A DNA stretch of 64,000 nt from Accumulibacter jenkinsii. GTDB lineage: Bacteria > Pseudomonadota > Gammaproteobacteria > Burkholderiales > Rhodocyclaceae. The notes under the pieces are model-generated. The model was not told the DNA's origin. It did no database searches and saw nothing but the letters and a program-made list of their open reading frames with translations. The position numbers and the translations under genes were made by a program. The stretch is taken from contig JAZKUF010000002.1 of NCBI GenBank assembly GCA_036625225.1, positions 868,001-932,000 of the forward strand, in the 5' to 3' direction. Shown piece after piece: positions 43,321 through 51,335 of this stretch; position 1 is the first letter of the stretch; each line of letters opens with the position of its first letter.

Positions 43321-43572
43321 AGCGGGGCCCTTGCCCGGCGAACCAGCGACCGACCACACCCGTTTCTCTTTCAATGTCAGTCAACATGTCCAGAACGTTT
43401 TTGTTCCTTCGCCCTCACCCCGCTGCGAGGATCTCGTGCCCTCACCGGCTGCGCGCCTTTTCGGCTGCTTGGGATGCGGTCGTCAGCGCCGCCTGCCTGC
43501 CGGCCTTTCCTGCGCTTGCGCCGGCTTCGAACGGATTGTCTGTCGGGCGATCGTTCGCCGCAGGGCGCTGAC

Positions 43573-44340
43573 ATGGCAGGCATTTGGCGCCGGCTGAGAA
43601 GCCCGTTGCAGGAATTCGGCTGGGCGGCAGGAATGCTCTACCTCCTCGACCGCCTGCTGCGCAGTCTGTCACCCGACCTCGGCCTGTACGTTTACGAGCT
43701 GATGGTGCAACCGATTACCGGCAAACCGCTGCTGCCTGCGAACCTCGTCAGGAATCTCGCCTTCGCCGAGATCCGGCCCGGCGACGCCCACATCGACCGC
43801 ATGCCGGTGCGACCAGAGATCCTCGTTTCACGCTTCGAGCAGGGCGCCCGCTGCCTTGGCGTTTTCCGCAAGGAGGTCCTGATCGGCTACCTCTGGTTCT
43901 GCTTCGGCCAATACGAGGAAGACGAGGTGCGCTGCACCTATCGGCTCGTGGTCGCCGATCAGTCCGTCTTCGACTTCGACCTCTACGTTTTTCCCGAGCA
44001 CCGGATGGGGATCGGCTTCATGGCCATCTGGCACGGCGCCAACGAATACCTGCACGCGCGCGGCGTTCGCTACACCTTCAGCCGGCTGACCCGTTTCAAC
44101 CTCGCCTCGCGCCGCGCGCACGCGCATCTCGGCTGGAAATGCACCGCCCAAGCGGTTTTTTTCAAGGCCTGGCGGCTCGAGGTGATGTTCGCTTCGGCAG
44201 CGCCTTACCTGGCCCTGACCTGTTCGCCGGCGCGCCGCATCTCGCTGCGTCTGGCGCCCGATGTCCTGTCCCCGGCGAACGAAGGCGAAAACGCCATGCC
44301 GCAGACGCGAGAACCCATCCACCCCAACCGGAGGCTGTAA
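43573..44340 (+). CDS. GNAT-type acyltransferase next to the acyl carrier protein
   Basis: A 255-residue protein with a GNAT core (about residues 60-200, including CLGVFRKEVLIGYLWF, FDLYVFPEHRMGIGFMAIW and FNLASRRAHAHLGW). The start at 43573 follows a weak CAGGGCG site; longer in-frame starts are unlikely. GNAT proteins usually take an acyl group from CoA, but some accept it from an ACP. The ACP gene begins one base after its stop, so this one probably uses the ACP-bound product of the cluster. The acceptor is unknown. The 252 bp before it contain no gene that I can support. Confidence 0.68.
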   Translation: MAGIWRRLRSPLQEFGWAAGMLYLLDRLLRSLSPDLGLYVYELMVQPITGKPLLPANLVRNLAFAEIRPGDAHIDRMPVRPEILVSRFEQGARCLGVFRKEVLIGYLWFCFGQYEEDEVRCTYRLVVADQSVFDFDLYVFPEHRMGIGFMAIWHGANEYLHARGVRYTFSRLTRFNLASRRAHAHLGWKCTAQAVFFKAWRLEVMFASAAPYLALTCSPARRISLRLAPDVLSPANEGENAMPQTREPIHPNRRL

Positions 44341-44341
44341 C

Positions 44342-44587
44342 TTGGATCACGAGATCGACGTTCTCACGCAGTACATTCGCAACGAAACCGGCCACAGCGG
44401 ACCGATCGGCGCCGACGACGACCTGCTCAAGACGGGTCTTCTGGACTCGTTCAGCATCGTCTCGCTGGCCATGTTCGCCCAGGAACACTTCAACGTCGAA
44501 TTCGAAGGCGACGACCTGACCCGCGAGAATCTGGCCAGCCTGTCCAGTCTGGTGGCCCTGATTCGCCGGCGCTTGACCGGCGAATGA
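44342..44587 (+). CDS. Acyl carrier protein (free-standing)
   Basis: An 81-residue carrier protein. The phosphopantetheine attachment site is Ser 36 in TGLLDSFSIVSLAMF. Start is a TTG at 44342, chosen because CGGAGG lies six bases before it and the frame matches the usual ACP length. It has an acidic face as expected for docking to the ligase and decarboxylases nearby. It is too divergent to be the fatty-acid ACP and sits in no fatty-acid operon. Confidence 0.85.
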   Translation: MDHEIDVLTQYIRNETGHSGPIGADDDLLKTGLLDSFSIVSLAMFAQEHFNVEFEGDDLTRENLASLSSLVALIRRRLTGE

Positions 44588-44646
44588 GGACCGTCGCCCT
44601 CCCGGCACCCCTACGACCGCCCCTACCCCACGCAAGGATCTGAACG

Positions 44647-46230
44647 ATGCCCGCATCGATCCCCCGTTACCTCGCCGAAACCGCGCAGCGCTTGCCGGAC
44701 AAGCCGGCGATCATCTCCCCTTTACGATCGATCACGTTTGGCGAGCTGTACCACGAAGCCATGGCCACCGCCGAGTGCCTGCGCGAGATGGGCATCGAGA
44801 GTGGCGACCGCGTCGGCATCTGCATGGAGAAAACGGTCGACCAGGCGCTCGCGATTCTCGGCGTCCTGTTTGCCAACGCGGCCGTGGTCCCCATCCTGCC
44901 GCGGCTCAAGGGACCGAACATCCGCCACATCGTCGAGAACTCGGGGATGGCGGCGATGATCACCGACGCCGACCGGCTGGGAGAGGTGGCCGACCTCGCC
45001 GACCTCACCCGACTGATCACCGGCCATGGCGAGGTGAGCAACGAGTGGCCGAACCTGCCTTACCTGCGCCGCTTCATCAAACCGCGGCACTTCTTCGACC
45101 GGATCGGCAACGACCACGCGGCGATCATCTACTCGTCGGGCTCGACCGGTCGGCCGAAAGGGATCCTGATTTCGCAACGCAATCTCGCCGAGGGCGCCGA
45201 TATCGTTGCCGAGTACCTGGGGACCAGCGAGACTGACCGCATCGGCTGCGTCCTCTCGCTCAACTTCGACTACGGCATGAATCAGCTCTGGCAGACGATC
45301 CGCAAAGGCTGCACGCTGGTTTTGCATGAACTGGCGCTGCCCAATGACCTCTTCGCCCTGATGACCCAGGAGCGGATCACCGCGCTGCCGGTGATGCCGG
45401 TGATCATCACCAAGATGTTCGACCGCCGACTCAAGGTGCGCACCTCGAGCTTCGATTTTTCCTCGCTGCGCTATGTCTGCTCGACCGGCGGTCGGCTGTC
45501 GGCGGAGATGATCGCCGATCTTCGCGGCGCTTTTCCGCAGGCGCAGATCTACTCGATGTTCGGGCTGACCGAAGCCTTCCGTTCGACCTACCTGCCGCCC
45601 GACAAGCTCGCGACGCATCCGACGTCGGTCGGTTCGTCGATTCCGGACTGCCAGGTGATGGTGCTCGACGCGCAGGGCGAGGAGTGCCCGCCGCAGGTCG
45701 TCGGCGAACTCGTCCACCGCGGCGCGACGGTCACCAAAGGGTACTGGAAAGACCCTGAAAACACCGCCAAAACGTTCCGTAGCCACCCGCGCTTCCCCGG
45801 CGAGACGCTGGTCTTCAGCGGCGACCGCGTCTATCGCGACGAGAACAACTTCCTCTACTTCGTCGCCCGCGCCGACGACATGATCAAGACCAAGGGGTTT
45901 CGCGTCAGCCCGACCGAGGTCGAAAGCGAAGTCGTTCGTCACCCCGACGTCGTCGATGCCGTGGCTTTCGCCGTCCCCAATATCAGCATTGGCGAAGACG
46001 TCGCCTGTGCCTACACGACGGTCAGCGGCAAGCCCTTGTCGGAACCCGTCTTCCGCCAGTTCCTGAAGTCCAGTCTGCCCAACCACATGGTGCCGGCGAC
46101 GCTGGTGCACTTCGACGCTTTCCCGATTCTGGGCAATGCCGGCAAGCTCGACCGCAAGCTGATCAAGCAGGCGGCCTACGAGCGCCTGGGCTTGACGGCA
46201 ATCGCCGATGAAACCGGCCGCGATGCCTGA
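44647..46230 (+). CDS. AMP-forming acyl/aminoacyl ligase that probably loads the ACP
   Basis: A 527-residue ANL-superfamily enzyme. The ATP site is IIYSSGSTGRPKGI (residues 160-173), followed by YSMFGLTEA, GDRVYRDENN and a C-terminal Lys in NAGKLDRK. An LNFDYGMNQL segment places an Asp (about residue 208) in the substrate pocket region. In beta-amino-acid adenylating enzymes such as VinN an Asp in this area binds the amino group. I infer that it activates 3-methylaspartate or a related amino acid made by the glutamate mutase downstream, and loads the ACP encoded just before it. A fatty or aromatic acid substrate cannot be excluded. Confidence 0.75.
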   Translation: MPASIPRYLAETAQRLPDKPAIISPLRSITFGELYHEAMATAECLREMGIESGDRVGICMEKTVDQALAILGVLFANAAVVPILPRLKGPNIRHIVENSGMAAMITDADRLGEVADLADLTRLITGHGEVSNEWPNLPYLRRFIKPRHFFDRIGNDHAAIIYSSGSTGRPKGILISQRNLAEGADIVAEYLGTSETDRIGCVLSLNFDYGMNQLWQTIRKGCTLVLHELALPNDLFALMTQERITALPVMPVIITKMFDRRLKVRTSSFDFSSLRYVCSTGGRLSAEMIADLRGAFPQAQIYSMFGLTEAFRSTYLPPDKLATHPTSVGSSIPDCQVMVLDAQGEECPPQVVGELVHRGATVTKGYWKDPENTAKTFRSHPRFPGETLVFSGDRVYRDENNFLYFVARADDMIKTKGFRVSPTEVESEVVRHPDVVDAVAFAVPNISIGEDVACAYTTVSGKPLSEPVFRQFLKSSLPNHMVPATLVHFDAFPILGNAGKLDRKLIKQAAYERLGLTAIADETGRDA

Positions 46231-46678
46231 CAGCCCCGCCATGACCCACCCCCGGCCCGGCAAGACGCGCATCGTGATGGGCGTCATCGGTGACGACATT
46301 CACGTCGTCGGCAACCGCATCATCCAGCTCGCCCTCGAGGAATCGGGCTGCCAGGTGTTCAACCTGCGCACCCGCAATCGGCCGGAGCATTTCTGCCAGG
46401 CGGCGCTCGAGGTCAATGCACAGGCGATCTTCGTCTCGTCGCTCAATGGCGAAGGCGAGCACTGGTGCGCAGGCTTCCGTCAGCGCCTGCAGGAAATCGG
46501 CATGGGCGACGTCCTGTTGTATGTCGGCGGCAACGTCGTCGTCGGCAAGCGCCCGGAGAGCGAGGTCATCGCCCTGTTCAAGGGGTATGGTTTTGATCGG
46601 GTCTACCACCAGCGGCCGGATATCGGCCCGGCAATCGAAGATCTCTTCAAGGATTTGGCGCATGGCCAGACCCAGTGA
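46208..46678 (+). CDS. glmS: Glutamate mutase sigma subunit (B12-binding)
   Basis: Up to 156 residues. The cobalamin-binding signature DxHxxG is residues 30-35 (DDIHVVGN), with the later SSL and YVGGN elements. GlmS carries adenosylcobalamin and, with GlmE, rearranges L-glutamate to (2S,3S)-3-methylaspartate. The start is uncertain: ATG codons at 46208, 46223 and 46241 are in frame, and the last best matches the short family N-terminus. It overlaps the ligase gene and, at its 3' end, the glmE gene (17 bp), so the three are co-translated. Confidence 0.9.
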   Translation: MKPAAMPDSPAMTHPRPGKTRIVMGVIGDDIHVVGNRIIQLALEESGCQVFNLRTRNRPEHFCQAALEVNAQAIFVSSLNGEGEHWCAGFRQRLQEIGMGDVLLYVGGNVVVGKRPESEVIALFKGYGFDRVYHQRPDIGPAIEDLFKDLAHGQTQ

Positions 46679-48068
46679 CAAGGCCCGCCTGCGGCACACC
46701 GACCGCCAGCGCGAACAGGTTCTGGCGCACCCCCTGGCACGCGGACTCTGCCCTGACGAAGTCGGCCGTTTTCTGGCCGAAGTGCCGCAGCGCCGCTTCC
46801 CGAGCGTCGCTTACGCACAACGGGGAAGGCTGCCGCTGATCCAGCCGCGCGGCGGCGTGCCGCTGTTCGACGCGCAGCTCGCGCTGACGAAGGCGCTGAG
46901 CGATGCGGGAGCAGACTTCATCCCCTTGACCATCGACAGCTGCACGCGACACAACCAGTACGACACCGCGATGCAGCTGCTGCGCCGCAGCGAAGAAGAG
47001 GGGCACAGCTACCTCAACGGCTACCCGCTGGTCTGCCACGGCCACGAGCTCACCCGCCAGCTCTACGCCGGACTCGACAAACCGGTCAGTCTGCGCCACG
47101 GAACGCCGGACGCGCGCCTGCTGGTCGAACTCGCGATCGGCTCGGGAATCGCCGAGATCGAAGGCGGCGGGCTCTGCTACTGCCTGCCGTACTCGGAGGG
47201 TTTCCCGCTCGATCGCGCTCTCCTCTACTGGCAGTACGTCGACCGCATCTGCGCCCTCTACTCGACCCCCGAACGACCGATCCACCGCGAGAGTTTCGGC
47301 CCCCTCTCGGCGACCCTGGTGCCGCCAGCGATGGCCATCGTGATCGAGATCATCGAGGCGCTGCTGGCCGCCGAACAGGGGGTGCTGTCGTTTGCCGTCA
47401 GCTTCGGACAGACCGGTTCCTTCACCCAGGACGTGGCGACCGCCTGCGTGCTGCGCCGGCTGGTGCGCGAAGCGCTCGACGCACATGGCTTCCAGGCCAT
47501 GCAGGTGCATCTCGTCTACCACCAGTGGATGGGGCAGTTCCCGATGCAGCGTGAGCGCGCCGCGGCGCTGATTGCCGGCTCTGCCCTGATCGCCGGCGTC
47601 ATCGGCGCCGACAAGATCGTCGTCAAGACGGTCGACGAAGCGCTTGGCGTACCGAGTGCCGAAGTCAATGCCGAAGCCGTCGATACCGTACGCTACGTCC
47701 TGCGAACCTTCGCCGCACCCGCCATGATCGACTCGTCGTCGATCGCCGCGGAAGCGGCCTTGCTGGCCTCCGAAGCCGGCAGCATTCTCGAGGCCATCTA
47801 TGGTCTCTCGGGCGACATGTTCTGGGAGAGCGTCTACCGCGCTTTCCAGCTCGGCTGGCTCGATCTGCCCTTTTCGCCGCACGCCGACAACGCCAACCGC
47901 CTGCTGACGATGCGCGACGCCAACCACTCGATCCGCATCGTCGATCCGGGTGCGGTGCCGATCTCGCCCGCCGATGCGGCGAGCGAACGCCGACTGCTCA
48001 GCGGCCGCGTCGATGAGGCAAGCACCACCTACCGCCAGATCCTGGCGGACATCATGTTGATGGTCTGA
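46662..48068 (+). CDS. glmE: Glutamate mutase epsilon subunit
   Basis: A 468-residue TIM-barrel catalytic subunit. Residues known from the Clostridium cochlearium enzyme are all in place with a shift of three to four positions: Arg 63 (QPRGG), Arg 96 (CTRHNQY) and Arg 145 (LRHGTPD), the arginine claw for glutamate; Glu 167, Tyr 173 and Tyr 177 (EGGGLCYCLPY); and Lys 322 with Glu 326 (VKTVDEA) for the radical. This is therefore a working mutase by sequence. No methylaspartase or mesaconatase gene is near, so the product is not sent into the catabolic mesaconate pathway here. The start overlaps the glmS gene. Confidence 0.93.
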   Translation: MARPSDKARLRHTDRQREQVLAHPLARGLCPDEVGRFLAEVPQRRFPSVAYAQRGRLPLIQPRGGVPLFDAQLALTKALSDAGADFIPLTIDSCTRHNQYDTAMQLLRRSEEEGHSYLNGYPLVCHGHELTRQLYAGLDKPVSLRHGTPDARLLVELAIGSGIAEIEGGGLCYCLPYSEGFPLDRALLYWQYVDRICALYSTPERPIHRESFGPLSATLVPPAMAIVIEIIEALLAAEQGVLSFAVSFGQTGSFTQDVATACVLRRLVREALDAHGFQAMQVHLVYHQWMGQFPMQRERAAALIAGSALIAGVIGADKIVVKTVDEALGVPSAEVNAEAVDTVRYVLRTFAAPAMIDSSSIAAEAALLASEAGSILEAIYGLSGDMFWESVYRAFQLGWLDLPFSPHADNANRLLTMRDANHSIRIVDPGAVPISPADAASERRLLSGRVDEASTTYRQILADIMLMV

Positions 48069-48074
48069 AGGTCG

Positions 48075-49343
48075 ATGAGTACAGATTCTTCCCATAGCGC
48101 AACGCCGCGACTGGCGCTCGACATCGGCTCGACCGTGGTCAAGATGGCCTGGCTGGACCCGGCCGGCGACCTGCTGCGGCAACAGTTCTTCGCGCGCGAT
48201 TTCGCGGCCGGCATCGGCGAGCAGGTCCGCCGGCTGCTCGCCGAGCTGAACATCGACCCTGACAAACAGCCGCTGCTCGCCTGCTCGTCGGCCAACGGCG
48301 GGCTGCGCGTCGGCATCGTCTGCCTCAGCATGCATTTCAGCGGCGCGACGATGCGTAACCAGGTGCTCCTGGCCGGCGCCAATCCCCTCTTCGTGCACGA
48401 GTTCGACGGGACGGCGAGCGATTCGCGGCAGGTGGACATCCTGCTGGTCGGCGGCGGCATCGACTGCGTCGACGCAGGACCCGCCGGTGAACGGATCTTG
48501 CGTTTCGATCCCGGTCGTTACCGCTACGGCACCCTGATCTACGCCGGCAACCGGCACCTCGCGGAGGCCTTCGTCGCGCGCCTGCCGAATGCCGTCGTGA
48601 TCGCCAATCCGCAAGGTGAAACGCTGTCGAATCGCGTCGGCAGCGTCTTCGAGACCGTCCGCCGGGCGTACCTCGACGATCTCGTCTTCAAGGAAGGGAT
48701 CAGCGAACTGCCGGCAGCGATCGCCAATCGCATCCGGCCGACGCCTGAAGTCACGAGCCGCGGCTTCCTGCGCTCGGTCTCGGGACATTCGAGCTTCACC
48801 ATCGTCGGTACCTGTCTCGCGCTCGACATCGGTGGGGCGACCACCGACCTGCACTACACCGTCGAGCTGATCAGCGAAGACAGCCCGGTGCGTCCGGCGA
48901 GCGGGGTTTCGGTCGCCCGCTACGTTTTCGCTGACCTTGGCATCGTCGCCTCGCGCGACACCTTGCTGATGCAGCTGCGCTCACACCCTCACCTCTACGA
49001 GTTCCTGTCGGCAGTCGGCGGCGCCAACGTCCAGGACACCTACGTCGGATTGCGTGATGGCGAGATCGACCCGCCCGCCGAATTGCTCTCCTACGCCTGC
49101 CTGTACCTCGCCCTCGATCGTTTCGCCAGCGGCAAGGGCCCCGGTCTGCCGGTCGCCAGGCTCGACACCCTGGCACAGCTGATCCTCACCGGCGGCGCCG
49201 CGCAGGCCATGGCAGAAGCCGTGGTGGCGCGCGTCGTCGCCCTGCTCGTCAACCCGGGCAGCCCGCCGCCGCTGGTCCAGGTGGACCGGCGCTACGAGAT
49301 CTGGGTCGCCGGCATCACCTGGACAGAGGAACATCCTTCATGA
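48075..49343 (+). CDS. glmL: Glutamate mutase-associated chaperone/reactivase (GlmL/MutL)
   Basis: A 422-residue actin/ASKHA-type ATPase of the GlmL/MutL group. LALDIGSTVVKMAWLD near the N-terminus and CLALDIGGATTDLHY around residue 253 are the two phosphate-binding motifs. It is thought to reactivate the mutase by exchanging damaged cobalamin. It lies 6 bp after glmE, and overlaps the second decarboxylase gene by 4 bp. Its presence supports a complete mutase system. Confidence 0.9.
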   Translation: MSTDSSHSATPRLALDIGSTVVKMAWLDPAGDLLRQQFFARDFAAGIGEQVRRLLAELNIDPDKQPLLACSSANGGLRVGIVCLSMHFSGATMRNQVLLAGANPLFVHEFDGTASDSRQVDILLVGGGIDCVDAGPAGERILRFDPGRYRYGTLIYAGNRHLAEAFVARLPNAVVIANPQGETLSNRVGSVFETVRRAYLDDLVFKEGISELPAAIANRIRPTPEVTSRGFLRSVSGHSSFTIVGTCLALDIGGATTDLHYTVELISEDSPVRPASGVSVARYVFADLGIVASRDTLLMQLRSHPHLYEFLSAVGGANVQDTYVGLRDGEIDPPAELLSYACLYLALDRFASGKGPGLPVARLDTLAQLILTGGAAQAMAEAVVARVVALLVNPGSPPPLVQVDRRYEIWVAGITWTEEHPS

Positions 49344-50608
49344 AACCAAGCGCCCTCCCGCCGGCCGTAGACTGGCTCGAATCGTCCGCCGCCGACTGGC
49401 AATCCCTGGCCCGGATCCACGGCACCCCGTTCTTTTTCTTCGACGCCGAGATCGTCGCCGGACGCATCCGGGCGGTGCGCGCAGCGCTGGATGGCCTGGC
49501 ACAGATCTACTTTGCGGTCAAGGCGAACCCCAACCTCGGCCTGCTGCGAGCGCTGCAGCCGGTCGCCGATGGCGTCGACATCTCGTCGGGCGGCGAACTC
49601 ATCCAGGCGCAACTGGCCGGCTACGACCCGGCGGCGATGAGCTTTGCCGGGCCGGCCAAGACGACCGCCGAACTCGAAGCGGCGATCCGGGCCGGAGTCG
49701 GCTGCATCAGCGCGGAGTCGGTGCGCGAAATCGAGGAATGCGCCGGCATCGCCGAACGTCTCGGGAGGCCGGCGCGCCTCCTCCTGCGCGTCAATCCGGC
49801 GGCGCCGAATCGCGCCTATGGCCTGAAGATGGGCGGCAAGCCGGTGCAGTTCGGGATCGACGAAGAGGACCTGCCCGACGCCGAGGCCTGCCTTGCCGCG
49901 CAGGCGCGGCACCTCGAATTTCGCGGCATCCACGCCTACGTCGGCAGCCAGTGCTTCGACCCGACAGCGGTCGTCGAAGCGACAATCAACGCCTTTCGCA
50001 TCGCCGCCGAGATCGAACGGCGCAGCGGCCTCGCGAGCCGCAAGATCAATCTCGGCGGAGGCTTTGGCGTCGCGCACAGCGGACCGCGCCGCGAACTCGA
50101 TCTCGCAGCGCTGGCCGACGCTCTGCTGCCGGTGTTGGCAACGAGAAAGGCGCGCACGCCGGCCTGCGACCTGATTTTCGAGCTCGGCCGATACCTCACC
50201 GCCGAAGCGGGGCTCTACGTGACTCGAGTGGTGCGGACCAAGCCCTCGCGCGGCAAGCACTTCGTCATCTGCGACGGCGGCCTCAACCACCAGCTGGCCG
50301 CCGCCGGCACCTTCGGCGCCGCGCTGCGCGGCAACTTCCCGGTCCGCAACCTGACGCGACCGGCGGCGACGCCGGTCAGCTGCCACATCGCCGGCCCCTC
50401 ATGCAATCCGACCGACCTGCTCGGGGTCGATACGCGCCTGCCAACGCCCGCTGAAGGCGACCTGATCGGCGTCGAAATGTCCGGCAGCTATGGCCTGACG
50501 GCGAGCCCCCTGCTCTTCCTCGGCCGCCCGACACCGGTCGAACTCGTGCGCAGCGCCGGCGAGATCGTCGTCGGACGCCACAGCCATCCGACCACCGACT
50601 TCAACTGA
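49340..50608 (+). CDS. Second fold-type III PLP decarboxylase (ACP-aminoacyl decarboxylase candidate)
   Basis: A 422-residue decarboxylase related to the one at 42073. PLP lysine is residue 61 (FAVKANPNLG), the glycine loop is INLGGGFGV and the active-site segment is GPSCNPTD instead of the CESxD of diaminopimelate decarboxylase. Being translationally coupled to glmL, it probably acts on the product of glutamate mutase. It could decarboxylate 3-methylaspartyl-ACP to 3-aminoisobutyryl-ACP, as VinO does in vicenistatin synthesis. The substrate is inference. lysA identity is unlikely from the active-site change and context. Confidence 0.8.
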   Translation: MKPSALPPAVDWLESSAADWQSLARIHGTPFFFFDAEIVAGRIRAVRAALDGLAQIYFAVKANPNLGLLRALQPVADGVDISSGGELIQAQLAGYDPAAMSFAGPAKTTAELEAAIRAGVGCISAESVREIEECAGIAERLGRPARLLLRVNPAAPNRAYGLKMGGKPVQFGIDEEDLPDAEACLAAQARHLEFRGIHAYVGSQCFDPTAVVEATINAFRIAAEIERRSGLASRKINLGGGFGVAHSGPRRELDLAALADALLPVLATRKARTPACDLIFELGRYLTAEAGLYVTRVVRTKPSRGKHFVICDGGLNHQLAAAGTFGAALRGNFPVRNLTRPAATPVSCHIAGPSCNPTDLLGVDTRLPTPAEGDLIGVEMSGSYGLTASPLLFLGRPTPVELVRSAGEIVVGRHSHPTTDFN

Positions 50609-50670
50609 GGACCCGTTCCGGCAGGACAGGCAAACGGCGCTCCTGTCGGCAGACGTCCGCGCTACTCCGC

Positions 50671-50730
50671 ACACTCCCGCACACTCCCGCACACTCCCGC
50701 ACACTCCCGCACACTCCCGCACACTCCGCC
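50671..50730. repeat. 10-bp tandem repeat (ACACTCCCGC x5)
   Basis: Five exact copies of ACACTCCCGC (50671-50720), flanked by degenerate units on both sides, fill most of the 142 bp between the second decarboxylase and the GNAT gene. The repeat ends about 20 bp before the next start codon, so copy number could affect expression of that gene. Confidence 0.9.
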
Positions 50731-50750
50731 CTTGGAATCAGATTGCCCGC

Positions 50751-51197
50751 ATGACTATCGACCCCGCGACGAGCGCGGACATCCCCGAACTCTGCGAGCT
50801 GCTCTCGCTCCTTTTCGCACAGGAAGCGGAATTCACCCCTGCTCCGGAAATTCAGGCGCAAGGCCTCGCGCTGATCATCCCGCAACCGGAAGTGGGCGTC
50901 GTCCTCGTCGCCAGGAAAGCCGACCGGGTGGTCGGCATGGTGAACCTGCTGTACACGATCTCGACCGCACTGGGCGCACGGGCAGCCCTGATCGAGGATC
51001 TGGTGGTGCAACCCGAAGCGCGCAGCGCCGGCGTCGGGTCGCAACTCCTCACACAAGCGATCGCGCTCGCTCGCGCCAGGGGCTGCCGGCGAATCACCCT
51101 GCTCACCGACCGATCGAATACCTCGGCGCAGGCCTTCTACCGGAAAATCGGCTTTGAACCTTCGAGGATGATTCCGATGCGGCTGAGCCTCGGCTGA
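50751..51197 (+). CDS. GNAT family N-acetyltransferase
   Basis: A 148-residue GNAT enzyme. The acetyl-CoA loop is VVQPEARSAGVGSQLLTQAI (motif A), followed by the ITLLTDRSNTSAQAFYRKIGF motif B. It is a generic small-molecule or protein acetyltransferase; no substrate can be read from the sequence. It is separated from the mutase cluster by the 10-bp tandem repeat, and need not belong to it. Confidence 0.82.
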   Translation: MTIDPATSADIPELCELLSLLFAQEAEFTPAPEIQAQGLALIIPQPEVGVVLVARKADRVVGMVNLLYTISTALGARAALIEDLVVQPEARSAGVGSQLLTQAIALARARGCRRITLLTDRSNTSAQAFYRKIGFEPSRMIPMRLSLG

Positions 51198-51250
51198 CAC
51201 CACGGAAATCCCCGCGGGTGCCCCAAGAGGCAATAGCGATAGCCAGCACC

Positions 51251-51335
51251 GATCGCCCGATGAATCGGGCTCCTACGGAAGCATAGCGCGGTACATCTAC
51301 ACGACAGCGGTAGGTGCCCGATTCATCGGGCGATC
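51251..51335. repeat. REPIN-like pair of inverted REP elements
   Basis: Two 26-bp arms, 51251-51276 and 51310-51335, are inverted copies with one mismatch. Each begins GTAGG at its outer or inner end and contains an internal palindrome CCCGAT-GA-ATCGGG. The GTAG head followed by a palindrome is the pattern of REP elements moved by RAYT transposases. No RAYT gene is in the window. The right arm covers the last codons and stop of jetD. Confidence 0.8.

Noticed and set aside
46208..49343. Glutamate fermentation through methylaspartate and mesaconate
   Set aside because: No methylaspartase, mesaconatase or citramalate lyase genes are nearby; the mutase genes are coupled to a ligase and a decarboxylase instead.
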